Program-made: the position numbers and the translations under genes
Notes under the pieces: model-generated
Seen by the model: only the letters and a program-made list of their open reading frames with translations
What the model was told of the DNA's origin: nothing
The model's database searches: none
Part shown: piece after piece, positions 54,801 to 64,000 of the stretch
How positions within the stretch are numbered: the first letter of the stretch is position 1
How the letters are laid out: every line of letters starts with the position of its first letter
Assembly (NCBI GenBank): GCA_918026815.1
Contig: CAKJVC010000105.1
Span: 105,431-169,430, forward strand
Length of the DNA: 64,000 nucleotides
Source of the DNA: Chalara sp. BL73
Taxonomy: Eukaryota; Ascomycota; Leotiomycetes; Helotiales
Reading direction: 5' to 3'

Positions 54801-55312
54801 CTTACTAATATTTAATAGATTAATCCTTTAGACTTTTGGCTTAAAAATAAAACAAAATATCCTATTTTGTTTTTAATTGCTAGAAAGTATTTACAAATTC
54901 CTGCTACTTCGGCTTCTTCGGAAAGATTTTTTTCACAAAAGGCTTTAATTATATCTAAATTAAGAAATAAAATAAATAAAGCTACTTTTGAAGCTATTAT
55001 AGCTTTAAAAAGTTAGAGAGTAATTAAAGAAGAAAATCAAGAAGAAGTTGAAGAAGAAAACACTAATATACAAAACAATTTTATAATAAATTAAGCTTTA
55101 AAACTTATTTATTATTTAACTTTATTATTATTAGATTAGTTAGATTTTAAATATAAATAGTTGTAAAATTAGAATAAAATTAAAGTAACGTTAAAGTATT
55201 ACTCTAACTCTAATCTAACTCTAATAAAAAATCCGTTACTCTAATCTAATTTAATCTAATTAAAGTAACTCAAATTTTATTAGAGTAATTAGAGTAACTT
55301 GTGTATACACTG
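51879..55312 (+). mobile_element. Full-length AT-rich hAT transposon, 3434 bp
   Basis: The left end CAGTGTATACAATTAGAGTA and right end AGAGTAACTTGTGTATACAC-TG are inverted repeats. The 8 bases ATTAAAAC occur immediately on both sides (51871-51878 and 55313-55320), a perfect hAT target duplication. AGAGTAATTA and TCTAATCTAA motifs repeat near both ends. The transposase gene fills the + strand. Confidence 0.92.
52428..55015 (+). CDS. hAT transposase of AT-rich element, multi-exon
   Basis: Many small exons separated by GTAAGT..TAG introns. Exon 1 52428-52612 and exon 2 from 52661 join in phase to give a BED-type finger (CTIKCLYKNC..SNYLSHYRHTH). Later exons give the hAT core SFSLTLNAWTAINQNAYLSIT (about 53200), DIACVAHVLNLAVQAILKAL (about 53600), MLKDFLNLWNPIKTV (54026 on) and the dimerisation end FLIARKYLQIPATSASSERFFSQKA (about 54870). 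The frame stops at TAG 55013-55015, where a Trp would be expected, and stays open for 26 more codons. I could not bring the exon 2/exon 3 junction near 52770-52831 into phase, so slight damage is possible. Codons almost always end in A or T. Confidence 0.7.
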
Positions 55313-55320
55313 ATTAAAAC

Positions 55321-55525
55321 AAAATTAATTATTTCTAGTAATTATTAAAATAATATATATATAAAAATAGCAGTAATAAATTAAAATTTTTTATTGTTTT
55401 TAATCGATTTAGTAAAATTGTATTTTTTATTAGTTTTATTAATATTTCGAAATTTTTTAATTTAATTAAAATTACAAAACACGCAATAAATAATTAAAAA
55501 ACTACTAAAGTATACAACAGTTTAT
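55321..55525. other. AT-rich sequence between hAT element and LINE
   Basis: No gene or repeat that I can support. Confidence 0.5.
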
Positions 55526-55539
55526 TTAGGGTTAGGGGG
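55526..55539 (+). other. Interstitial telomere repeats (two TTAGGG units)
   Basis: TTAGGGTTAGGGGG, in the same orientation as the present telomere, directly at the 3' boundary of the LINE. Confidence 0.75.
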
Positions 55540-56362
55540 TCAATGAGTATTATATTTATGGCTATAACTACCGTACATATTGAAGCAGCAGTTCCTAGTT
55601 TCAAAACGCAGCAGCACCACGCGAACCTCTAGGCGCTTACATCTCTATTTTACAGCTCCCTCCTAGAACTTTCGGCGAAAGAGGCTCGACCTAGGTTTCA
55701 CGTCTCCGCTACTCCAAGGGCTGGTGCCTTGCAAAGTAATCTAGTGGCTGGAGGACCGTCCGATTTCCAGCTGGGATTACACCTCCAACGCTTTCTATCT
55801 CCCGCCCTGAAGAACCAGATCGCGAACCCGAACAATACCGTTATCCAAGTTACCACCCAGCCAGAGACCTTCCGCATAACCCACGTCTCATCCAGTGGGA
55901 TCGGTGTGGTGACCAGTTCAACCGAAACATTCCTGGCACCCTCCGCCGACATAGGTTCCTTCGTGTACGGTGAAGTTTCCCGTGATCTGTTGGCAGCCGT
56001 GACTACCCTACGCTGTCTCCCCGCGCGCGTCTCCGGATTCAGCAAGCAGGCAACTGTTTTTCCTGATCCGTCGGCTGCAGTAGCTCACTGCTTGGAGTTC
56101 TTCAGCTCCGTCAAGTCTATGCACCTTTCCTCTCTCCCGTAACTGGCAAGCAGAACGAAGCCTGACGTATCGTAGAAACCCATACGTCTATAAACTGCAA
56201 AAGCTGACGACAGTAGGTTCCGCTAATGAGAAAACTACTGACGGAATTAGCATCACGCCGTAATTCAGGACGATACACATCTCTTGTAACCAGGGATGCG
56301 AGTAGTTTAGCAGGACGTGCTTAGGTCCGTCGGGTGGGTTTGGGAAGGGTCGAGTAAACATG
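55540..56362 (-). other. Presumed LINE 3' region
   Basis: GC-richer than the DNA to its left and contiguous with the LINE pol. Open frames on both strands (for example 55698-56142) look incidental. No poly(A) was found at the 3' edge. Confidence 0.4.
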
Positions 56363-59300
56363 CTAAACATTGCTTTCGGCCAGTACCAATTGCTCTTGAT
56401 GATATGTTTCATCCAACTTGGTGCTAATGGCGGTCAAGACCTCGGTGGCTTCTATTAGCCGGCCTTTATTAAGCAGGTAATCAATATCGGTCGTCTTGAA
56501 GTCATCCGGCTGGAGATGAGCGAAACATGGCAGCTTTGTCGGCTCGTTCTGCCTTGGAAAGGTGGATCGGATGCGGTAGGTGAGAGCATATCTCATGCGT
56601 TCGCCGAAATGGTTTCCCACAACGACAGTTCTTCCTTGCGCCGAACCGATTCCGCCGATACGAGAGCAGCATCTGTTGCGCAGGCACGGGGGCAGCTAAA
56701 CTGATGTCTGCACAGAAAAGACCCGGAACTTTTCGAGACTCGATTGGAATGATTCGAGTTAGCTTCGCCTGCTGGGCTTCTTTCATAATTGTTTCACGCC
56801 GTGCCGTCCGTAGAAAATTGTATAGTTGCGGCTCCAAGTCTCGTTCGTTTGATGCCGTCTTTCTGAACTCATTAAAACCTCGGTCCCGTTTCAGCGCATA
56901 AGCAAAAGGTGAGCAATGTGACTTGTGACCCGTGTCCAAAATGACTCGCAGCGGGTTTTCGCCCGCAAGTTCTTCTAATACGAGCTGGTATTGGGTCTTG
57001 AGCCGCTGAAATCTTTTCTGGGGCGATGTGAGGCCGAGCAGGTTTGCGGTCACGTTCGTACATGACTGCGACCCGCTATTGATCCACGCGATTAGTTTCT
57101 TCCACGGCTTGACCGCCCCCACAAATGCTTGTCGGTTTGCGCGGGAACTCTGTCGCCAGCTTTCCACCAGCGGGGCCCCGAATTCGAACATGGGAGCGAG
57201 ATGTTGATGGTAGACCCGCAGGCGGTTTGCTACTCCCCAGCTGGCGGACTTCATCATCAAAAAATCACACCACCGCACGGCTGCTCCGATTCGATTCGTC
57301 ACATGTGCCGCGAAATCAATGCCGTGGGCGGTGACCGGGAATCCCAGGTATTGGTAGGTGTTGACTACGGGGATGGGTTGATTCTGCAAGATCAGCACCG
57401 CCGATTCGGCACTGATCACGGCGCATTTCTTGACATTGAAATTCAGTTCGACTTGCTCCACCCAGCTTTCTGCCAGATCCAACAGTCGTTGTGCTTCCCG
57501 AATCGTTTTGGTCAGGATCACTCCATCATCGGCGTAATACAGACAGTTCGGCAGGTCTGCCGCACCGGCATTCAAAATGTACAGCAACTCATCAATGAAA
57601 ATGTTGAATAATAGCGGTGGTTCGTGCTCCGGTTGAAAGCATATAGTGCAGCACGGCGGCATTCGTCACCACGGAATAGCCTCCTCGGAAGCCCGCTTGG
57701 GCCGGGTGAACTTTGGCCCAGCCATGCTCATCAAACGTCTGCAGCAGCAGCCGTTCAAAGATTTTCCGGAACATACAGATAATGGTGATCGGTCTAAGGT
57801 TCTTCGCATCACGGCTCTTTCCCACATCTTTACTTAGCAGATGGATCGTGGACCGGTTCCATGCTTTGGGGGTTTGCCCCGTCTGCGCACAAAGGACAAA
57901 CAGATTCTCCAGCAGCGGGATGAACTCGGTTTCCATCAAGGCTTTTAGGAGCCGGATGTGAATGCCATTATGCCCGCAGCTCTTTTCTCCTGCCTGCAAC
58001 ATGATTTCCGCCTTGATCTTCTCCGCATTGAAAAATGCCACCCAACTCTCATGGCAAATTTGCTGGCCTGGGACCAGATCTGCGGGTTGGATCTCTAGTC
58101 CCCTGGGGCCTAGAGATATTGGTGCCTGAGGTGGGAATTTCCTGCAGCCCTCTAGACCTTTGGGGTCTCGAAGTCCAACATCCACCGGTGCAGCGTATTT
58201 CATCTTGAGGATGTTCAAGTTTTCCGTCATAGCATCTATCGTCTCCGCGGTAGGAAGAATCGGACCATTGTCATTGGAGCCCCGCATGGCTTCTTTGAAA
58301 AGACGAGCCGCCGCGTGGGTCGTGCTTTCTTGGTGGAGATGGGGGATCGACTTGTCGGCTGATTGCATCTTGATAGACGGTTTGTATGACCCACAAATTT
58401 CCTCCGCCACGGTTTGGCAAATGGTAGTCAGCATCGTATTGAGTTCATTTACATCTGTGGTGGGGTGATGGACTTTCCGGATAGACTTTTTCAAGACCAT
58501 TGGAATCTGGTCAACCGATCTCTTCTCTTTTAATCGATGCAAGCGATAGCGGACCGGATCTATGCACGAACCGACCCTCTCGCCTTGGGCAGCGGCAGCC
58601 ATTGTCAAATGCATTACGTAGGGGTGGTCTGTTCGAAGCGCGATCTGGGTGCAGTCCAGCAACCGCAGACTGGCCCTCGTTAATAGCCGTTGGGAGACGA
58701 AACAGTGGTCGAGGTTTAGTTTGGGACGCAGCCCCGACCCATGGGACATGACGCGCTTTACATCTGTGCAGCTGTCTGTCCGTGGGAGCACTTGGTTTCT
58801 CCCGGTCGTGTTTAGCCATTGCGTGAAGACTCCGAGTCTGTCGGTGGGGCCCGCGGTTCCCTCTTGGAAGAAAGAATTTCGGAAACGGACATTGATATCA
58901 CCAATGATAATGGACGAATCGTGTAGCGTCTTGAGGTGCTTTTCCACATTTTGAATGCTCATCGAGGCTGGAGGGAAGTAGACCCCAGAAACGCGTAGCT
59001 TGGATGTCTGGAATGTGATGGAGTAGGTCGTAACCATCGGTTTGGCCGTGAGCACGCTGCGGGCGTGTTTGGTTCCCAAAAGGTAAATGCCACCTGTTGG
59101 ACGTCCTCGGATCTGCGTCGCCTTGCACGTGGACGCAATAAATCGCCGGTCTCGCTTCCGTAAGTGGTGGTCGACAAACCAGGTCTCTGCTACGAAGAGG
59201 AAGTCGTATATTGTGTCCACCAAGCGACTACAGATCTCAAATTTGTCTGGAGACAGCCCCCGGACATTGACGTAGCCAATGCGTAAACTCATGGCCGATC

Positions 59301-59433
59301 GGGGAATTGCATCCCATGCTGAAGCTTTTGTCGGTAAGTGCCTACCGCCGCATAAAAAGTATTTCCCTGGTGCCAGTTGTTGCACCGAGCGTAGAGGTAT
59401 GCTTTTACGAGTTTGCTCTGGCACAGCACCCAT
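56363..59433 (-). pseudogene. LINE endonuclease-reverse transcriptase, deleted and frameshifted
   Basis: Start likely MSLRIGYVNVRGLSPDKF (about 59292), the beginning of an AP-type endonuclease: later VAETWFVDHH, IIGDINVRF, LDHCFVSQ and LRTDHPYVMHL, with catalytic Asp and His positions kept. The reverse transcriptase starts AWNRSTIHLLSKDVGKSRDAKNLRPI and AQAGFRGGYSVVTNAAVLHYML, then jumps (about 57620-57660, with a frame change) to PPLLFNIFIDELLY and CLYYADDGVIL. The usual catalytic Asp motif and about 60 residues between are missing. A second frameshift near 56560 separates the Cys/His end CRCGKPFRRTHEICSH from the final VLTAISTKLDETYHQEQLVL. Not functional. Confidence 0.8.
58088..58118. repeat. 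Palindrome in LINE pol, copy 1
   Basis: ATCTCTAGTCCCCTGGGG then CCTAGAGAT can fold into a stem of 12-13 bp. A near copy is at 62633-62660 and a looser one (CTCTAGACCTTTGGGGTCTC) at 58152. Confidence 0.6.
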
Positions 59434-60230
59434 GCATGTGCCAGCGACCCGACATCGTATTCCTGGATCGATGTCAACTCGTCTATGTCCCTGGCGCCGT
59501 CTCTCGTCTGTAAGAACCGCTTCCAGTAGAACGGATCATGGATCTCACGCGGACCTTCATTCAGGTCTAACCGGGACCCCCCTCGGCCGAATTTCTCCAA
59601 CCATACCTCGGACAGCTCATACAGGGCGTCTTTGTATACGGTGAGCTCGACGGTCTGGTTGTCATCTCGCAGTTGCCGACACCACAGGATGCGACTCATC
59701 TGCTCGGCATTGTACATTCCCGAGATGTCCTCTCTAATCTGGTCGTGGATCTGTTTGGCTGTCAGGTCTTGGGGGTTCTCAATCAGACAATCCGCATACA
59801 TCCAGGTCACTTCTACCGGCCGACGGGTTTTCGCCTTCCCGGGTAGCGTAAATGTCATCACCTTGGTCGATGCTAGCCGGTCCAGATGGGGCTGGGTGGA
59901 AGGGATGCAGGACGAGGGATAAGGGGTTGAACCTGGGGTCAGCGAGCGTGGTCGTAATGATATTGGGGTGGGGTGGGGTGGGACGGCGAAGGAACGCTTG
60001 GGTGTGGTGTCGAAAGTAACGATGACCCATTTGGCTGCTGAGCTTGGATCGCCTGCATGGCTGTGGTCATCTCTTGATGACATAACGTGAGTTGATCGGT
60101 CAGGTCCTGAATCTTTCCCCCTAGGGAAGCGACTTGTTGGACCAGGGACAATAGTGTATGGCCGCCTGGTGCTCTGATGGGCAGTGGTGTCGACGGAAGA
60201 GAGGAGTCGACAAAGGTGTCGCCGGCCCAT
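59289..60230 (-). CDS. LINE-associated open frame (313 aa), function unknown
   Basis: An intact frame overlapping the endonuclease ORF by about 145 bases. The N-terminal 100 residues are Ser/Pro/Arg-rich and may be shadow sequence. From VMTFTLPGKAKTRRPVEVTWMYADCLIEN onward it looks like a folded protein (LTAKQIHDQIREDISGMYNAEQMSRILWCRQLRDDNQTVELTV). It is probably the C-terminal part of an ORF1-type RNA-binding protein or a third ORF (inference). No zinc knuckle was seen. Confidence 0.5.
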   Translation of the reverse strand: MGRRHLCRLLSSVDTTAHQSTRRPYTIVPGPTSRFPRGKDSGPDRSTHVMSSRDDHSHAGDPSSAAKWVIVTFDTTPKRSFAVPPHPTPISLRPRSLTPGSTPYPSSCIPSTQPHLDRLASTKVMTFTLPGKAKTRRPVEVTWMYADCLIENPQDLTAKQIHDQIREDISGMYNAEQMSRILWCRQLRDDNQTVELTVYKDALYELSEVWLEKFGRGGSRLDLNEGPREIHDPFYWKRFLQTRDGARDIDELTSIQEYDVGSLAHAWVLCQSKLVKAYLYARCNNWHQGNTFYAAVGTYRQKLQHGMQFPDRP

Positions 60231-60302
60231 TGGTTGTGTCGGTTATGGCGGTCGGTCTTGCTTGGGGTTGATCCCGTTGCATCGAATGCTTTCCTCTTGG
60301 TA

Positions 60303-60794
60303 TTACCTGCTCTTGCCGAGCACGGAAGCCCTGGTTGGGGTCGAAGGGGTCATCTCTGGGTCCTTCGGGCGTTGTTTATGCCTCATTACCCAGCCTTTCA
60401 AGTCGACGTTCTCTGGTTTGTGCATGTCATGGGTTGCCAATACCTCTCGGACTGATTGGCTAAATTGTTCCACGGTCAGCTGTCCCCAGCACAGCGTCAG
60501 CATATCAGAAACGGTCAGCTTCCGGCAGCTCTGGGTGCGGGTGCGGGAGCTCGCAATTCGACAGCTCCATAGTCGGCGGGTGGACTTGTCTGGGGCATTT
60601 CCGCCTTGGTTCTTGGTAAAGGCATGGTTTTGCTGGTACAGTAACGGGGCACGGCGCGCGAGTTGCGAACAGCACTGCGAACATGCCAGATAGTTATTGA
60701 AGTGTAGCAGCAGATTCTCGCACAAAAAGAGCTTTCCCAGCTCACTATGCCAGCGCGTTGGCTGCTTTATCGCGGTTGGACTCGGTGGATTCAT
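60303..60794 (-). CDS. LINE-associated open frame (163 aa), function unknown
   Basis: MNPPSPTAIKQPTRWHSEL.. with a CSQCCSQL cysteine cluster and SVREVLATHDMHKPENVDLKGWVMRHK. It lies between ORF1 and the 313-aa frame and could be joined to either by a frameshift. Not recognised. Confidence 0.4.
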   Translation of the reverse strand: MNPPSPTAIKQPTRWHSELGKLFLCENLLLHFNNYLACSQCCSQLARRAPLLYQQNHAFTKNQGGNAPDKSTRRLWSCRIASSRTRTQSCRKLTVSDMLTLCWGQLTVEQFSQSVREVLATHDMHKPENVDLKGWVMRHKQRPKDPEMTPSTPTRASVLGKSR

Positions 60795-60868
60795 TGAAGT
60801 TGCCTACGCTGATCGCAAGAACAGATTTTTATCGAGGAGCGCTCTTCTTTTATATCTACATACGAGCT

Positions 60869-62392
60869 TTATTTAACAAACGGGATCATCTTCTTCATCA
60901 CTGCTATCCTCCACCTCATGAAAAAGCACAGACGTATCCGGACAATCCTTGAGCTCTGCCGCCTCTGCAATTTCCAAACGAATCCTTTTTGGGGGATGGC
61001 ATGTCCCGACAAGGCCTGTTGCAACGCTGTGAGCATGAGTTCCCCTAGGGCCACGGCTGGCTGATTGCAATATGGAATCAATTGCACCCATGTGCAGAAG
61101 ACGTCGTACGGCAGGGACCTCTCGATCCAGGAGTTTGAAACCACGTCTGGGATGAGGGCAAAAACGCCAGCATTGGTCTGTTGTCTCAGATATAGCCACC
61201 GCCGGCCTTTTTCCAGCTTCTTATGGAACCCGTCCCAGTTTCGGCGGTGATGTTTGTCTTGTGGCGGGCGCTCCCCCGTGTATTCCGGATACAAGCTGCG
61301 AAAAAGCCGCAGCTTTACCACGGCGGCATTCGTCACCCCCTTTGGACGATCAGTGGGGTTCGGGTCTGCACCAATGACCGCCTCCGCATCTTGGTAATGC
61401 TGGAAAAGGTCGGCATAATAGCGTCGGTGCAGCATTAAATGCAGTGCCCCGTCGACATCAGATTGGTTGATCGTCTGGAACACCTGATACAGCGCCTGGA
61501 CTTCTGGGGGCTCTTGGGTCAAGTGCGGCGGTGCCGCGCGGGCCTGGGACGAGGTCGGGGTTCGCGCATAGAGATTAATGGTGGCCAGGGTCCCGTGGGT
61601 CCGCCAGTGTTTGAAAATGGCTTGCCAGGCGGCGACTGCAGTCGCATTCCCAATTGCTTTGGCTTTCTGAATCATTTTGTCTGCGGTTGCATAAGTGATC
61701 TTTCCGGCTGGGGTGGTCACGGAGCAGGGCGCCACGTTCTTGGACATGATCCAGGTCAGGGCCGGCAGGTGATGCTTGACGAGGGCGCGCTTCGCCTTCT
61801 CTTCGATCGGCGTCTGAGCCTGCGGGAGGGTCTGGCTCGACACCGTTGGGGTGGAGGGGGGCGATGGTGAAGAGGAAGTGGCGTTGCCTCGTAGGTTCTT
61901 GCGGGCTCGCCGCCGCCTTTCCTTAGTACGGTTGCGATTAGTGACGGTGTATTGGAGCTGCTGCTGGGTGAAAGGCGGGTTGGAACCGGACATGGCATCG
62001 TTATCGTCCAGGGGCTGGGTCCCATCTCGCTTTTGGCGTTTCGGTGCGGGACCCAGGCCGTCGTCCTGATCCTCCTGATCGTCACCGCTCTCCGGGTCAG
62101 ACATGAGCGAGGCGTCTTCGGCATCAGAGTCTAGCACAACTGGAGGAGGTTGGGAAGGATTAGGGTTTGCCAGGGCTAACCCATGAGTGCGCCTTGGCTG
62201 GGCTAAGGAAGTGAGATCGGCGTCGTCGATGCCGCCATCACTTATATCGGTGTCGTTCAATAGCACGGCACGGGTTTGAGAGGAGTCCTGCTGGATGAAG
62301 CGCAACGCAGCGGTTGCATCGCAGGCAACAAACAAAGAACAGGAGCGCGTGGAATCAGTTACTACCACGGCATCTTGGCGCATCCTTTGCAA
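60869..62392 (-). CDS. LINE ORF1 (about 507 aa)
   Basis: First about 190 residues are disordered, acidic then basic (PKRQKRDG, KERRRRARKNLRG). A folded region follows, LPALTWIMSKNVAPCSVTTPAGKITYATADKMIQKAKAIG to WIERSLPYDVFCTWVQLIPYCNQP. The last about 45 residues change character: a neighbouring frame offers CHPPKRIRLEIAEAAEL..DSSDEEDDPVC, which looks more genuine, so a 1-base frameshift near 61005 is likely. Position at the 5' end of the element suggests an ORF1 nucleic-acid-binding protein. No CCHC or RRM motif is visible. Confidence 0.6.
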   Translation of the reverse strand: MQRMRQDAVVVTDSTRSCSLFVACDATAALRFIQQDSSQTRAVLLNDTDISDGGIDDADLTSLAQPRRTHGLALANPNPSQPPPVVLDSDAEDASLMSDPESGDDQEDQDDGLGPAPKRQKRDGTQPLDDNDAMSGSNPPFTQQQLQYTVTNRNRTKERRRRARKNLRGNATSSSPSPPSTPTVSSQTLPQAQTPIEEKAKRALVKHHLPALTWIMSKNVAPCSVTTPAGKITYATADKMIQKAKAIGNATAVAAWQAIFKHWRTHGTLATINLYARTPTSSQARAAPPHLTQEPPEVQALYQVFQTINQSDVDGALHLMLHRRYYADLFQHYQDAEAVIGADPNPTDRPKGVTNAAVVKLRLFRSLYPEYTGERPPQDKHHRRNWDGFHKKLEKGRRWLYLRQQTNAGVFALIPDVVSNSWIERSLPYDVFCTWVQLIPYCNQPAVALGELMLTALQQALSGHAIPQKGFVWKLQRRQSSRIVRIRLCFFMRWRIAVMKKMIPFVK

Positions 62393-62632
62393 CAGGAGAT
62401 GAAAGAACTGGATATAGTCTAGCGGGGCGGTGGAACCTGCAGCCGGGAAGACATAGCGATGAGAACGGCCCAGCAGATTTCAAATAATTGAAGTTGAACG
62501 ATGCTAAAAGAACAAAGAGAAATGTCGCCGGAAATGAAAAGGAGGGAAGATAGAGTATCGCAAAGCCGCCTAGTGCCGCTAGACAGGGATATTTGGCACA
62601 GGTGGCGCCGGTCGAAACCGGACGGGTGGCGG

Positions 62633-62660
62633 GGATCTCCAGTCCCCAGGGGTCTAGAGA
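62633..62660. repeat. Palindrome in LINE 5' region, copy 2
   Basis: ATCTCCAGTCCCCAGGGG then TCTAGAGAT, nearly the same as the palindrome at 58088. Confidence 0.6.
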
Positions 62661-62720
62661 TGGTTTCGGGGCTCGCGTAAAAAGGGGTAACGAAGGAACG
62701 CCGGACGCACGGACGCAATT

Positions 62721-63623
62721 TTACCTTGACCCGCAGCGTTGTTCCTCTACTTTGTATTTTATTTTATTTTTAGCGTTGCGCCAAATTAAAACCAAAGCGA
62801 TTATAATCGAATAAATAAATGTTTTCGCAATTTTCGGAAACCTAGTATATATTAATTTATAGTTAGTTAGTTCTTCAAAGCAAAATAAATATAATATTTG
62901 AAAAGAAGGCAACTTGAATAACCCTAACTCTAAAACTAGTGAATAAACCCGATGCGAAAAAACTGGATAGTAATTTAACTTGAAAAATTTAGGATTAAAA
63001 ACGAAAATAAAGTTAAGGGAAATGTTAACGCCGCGCCCCCGCCCTTCTTCTAAAAGAAGGAAGAAAATAAAGTAAAGCAAAAGTAATAACGTATGTAAAA
63101 AGTTAAAAAGAGTATAATTAAAATAGGAAGAGTTTAACGGAGCATAAAAATAAGACGTAAAAAGTATTAAAGACTCTTCAAAAAAAAAAAAAAGAAGTGG
63201 TACGAAAGAAGTAAGTATTAAAAAGAACGGGTATTTAAAAGCTTCTTCTCTTTCTTAACAAAGAGAAGTTATCCAAGTAAAAAGGTTAAAGAAAAGTTAT
63301 ATTAAAAAAGAAAGAACAGGTATATGATGATTATTTCTAGGTACCAAACAAAGTAGCAATAAAATGTAAACAGAACCCAAGAACAAAATATAAAAATCAG
63401 AAAGTAAATAGTAGTTGAAAAGGAAAAACAAAAGGATACGGAAAAAATAACCCAGCCAGATAATAGAGTAAAAAGCTAAAATAAAAAGCCAAGGAATAAA
63501 AGGGCCCAAAAAGGAAATAAAATAACAAAAAACGGAAGATTAAAATTTACTTTAAAAATACCTAAGGATTAAAAGAACAAAGTAAATTGTGTGCAGGAGA
63601 ACTAGGGCTATCGAGCAAAACGA
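62721..63623. other. A-rich subtelomeric sequence
   Basis: The + strand is strongly A-rich (many AAAAAG/AAAATA runs) with low C. Long minus-strand frames here are hydrophobic low-complexity (FILLLL-type) and reflect composition. No gene is supported. Confidence 0.6.
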
Positions 63624-63703
63624 GATTTTACAACTAAGCAGGATTTTACAACTAAGCAGGATTTTACAACTAAGCAGGATTTTACAACTAAGCAGGATTT
63701 TAC
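63624..63703 (+). repeat. 18-bp tandem repeat, about 4.4 copies
   Basis: GATTTTACAACTAAGCAG repeated at 63624, 63642, 63660 and 63678, then a partial unit. Confidence 0.9.
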
Positions 63704-63751
63704 GTTGCTGAACAAGCGCTAAACGCTGTTGGGGTCAAGGCGCTAGCAAAG

Positions 63752-63883
63752 TTAGGGGTCGAGTTAGGGGTCGAGTTAGGGGTCGAGTTAGGGGTCGAGT
63801 TAGGGGTCGAGTTAGGGGTCGAGTTAGGGGTCGAGTTAGGGGTCGAGTTAGGGGTCGAGTTAGGGGTCGAGTTAGGGGTCGAG
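63752..63883 (+). repeat. Variant telomere-associated repeat TTAGGGGTCGAG x11
   Basis: Eleven exact 12-bp units directly next to canonical telomere repeats. Each reads as one TTAGGG followed by GTCGAG. Confidence 0.92.
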
Positions 63884-64000
63884 TTAGGGTTAGGGTTAGG
63901 GTTAGGGTTAGGGTTAGGGTTAGGGTTAGGGTTAGGGTTAGGGTTAGGGTTAGGGTTAGGGTTAGGGTTAGGGTTAGGGTTAGGGTTAGGGTTAGGGTTT
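63884..64000 (+). repeat. Telomere, (TTAGGG)n, about 19 copies
   Basis: Perfect TTAGGG units running to the end of the window with the G-rich strand 5' to 3' outward, so this is a right chromosome end. Confidence 0.97.

Larger units (their letters stand above)
55540..62720 (-). mobile_element. LINE (non-LTR retrotransposon), about 7.2 kb, 5' end toward telomere
   Basis: Minus-strand order: 5' leader, ORF1 (62392-60869), two further open frames, and an endonuclease/reverse transcriptase ORF (59433-56363), then a 3' region ending about 55540 against telomere repeats. No poly(A) and no RNase H domain were seen. The 5' boundary near 62720 is estimated from the change to A-rich DNA. Length and EN-RT order fit a full-length element, but the RT is deleted internally. 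Confidence 0.7.

Noticed and set aside
55698..56142. Overlapping frames on both strands in the LINE 3' region
   Set aside because: No motif on either strand; most likely chance frames in GC-rich 3' sequence.
62721..63509. Minus-strand hydrophobic frames that could be membrane proteins
   Set aside because: Phe/Leu/Ile/Tyr runs result from A-rich + strand sequence; low complexity.
63624..63703. CRISPR-like array
   Set aside because: 18-bp units are contiguous with no spacers, in a eukaryotic subtelomere; ordinary tandem repeat.

Overview
The window is the right end of a filamentous ascomycete chromosome (most likely Pezizomycotina). The + strand runs out into (TTAGGG)n at 63884-64000. Genes carry short GT..AG introns of about 45-60 nt, HET-domain (heterokaryon incompatibility) genes are present, and several dead transposases have TAG/TAA stops of the kind repeat-induced point mutation leaves. 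Most of the window is accessory, transposon-rich subtelomere. Gene calls rest on reading translations and splice sites by eye; no search was run.

Layout. 1-8645: a small secreted protein, a long coiled-coil/kinase-like protein (minus), and a HET gene whose last two exons encode an HMG box. 8646-13595: a decayed hAT transposon, a Tc1/mariner stump, a hAT-like MITE, and a HET gene broken by a TA-flanked MITE and a 20-G run. 13600-17401: a LINE RNase H relic and a B-type cyclin copy whose destruction-box segment is inverted and whose last exon reads in frame into a Tc1-like transposase. 17655-21239: a large HET + TPR protein. 21240-27729: poly-G run, MITE relics, second hAT relic, LINE relic, an SDR gene lacking its catalytic middle, and a dipeptidyl peptidase III pseudogene.

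28.5-47.2 kb is a compositional island between AT-rich flanks. It holds an intronless 1179-residue protein of unknown family with a genomic poly(A) tail, two rearranged copies of ribosomal protein uS3, a six-exon SNF2-type helicase, a RING-finger protein, a small cysteine-rich secreted protein, and about 14 copies of a short double-palindrome hairpin built on GAACRYGTTC. In several copies the bases outside the hairpin also pair, although they differ between copies. Four of the five helicase introns carry a copy. This hairpin family and its island are the best candidate for something undescribed.

47.2-55.5 kb is very AT-rich and hosts an intact MULE (9-bp target duplication) and a full-length, extremely AT-rich hAT element (8-bp duplication). 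55.5-62.7 kb is a minus-strand LINE whose 3' end abuts two telomere repeats (55526-55539), as if it had been copied onto an old chromosome end. Distal to it lie A-rich sequence, an 18-bp repeat, eleven 12-bp variant repeats and the present telomere.
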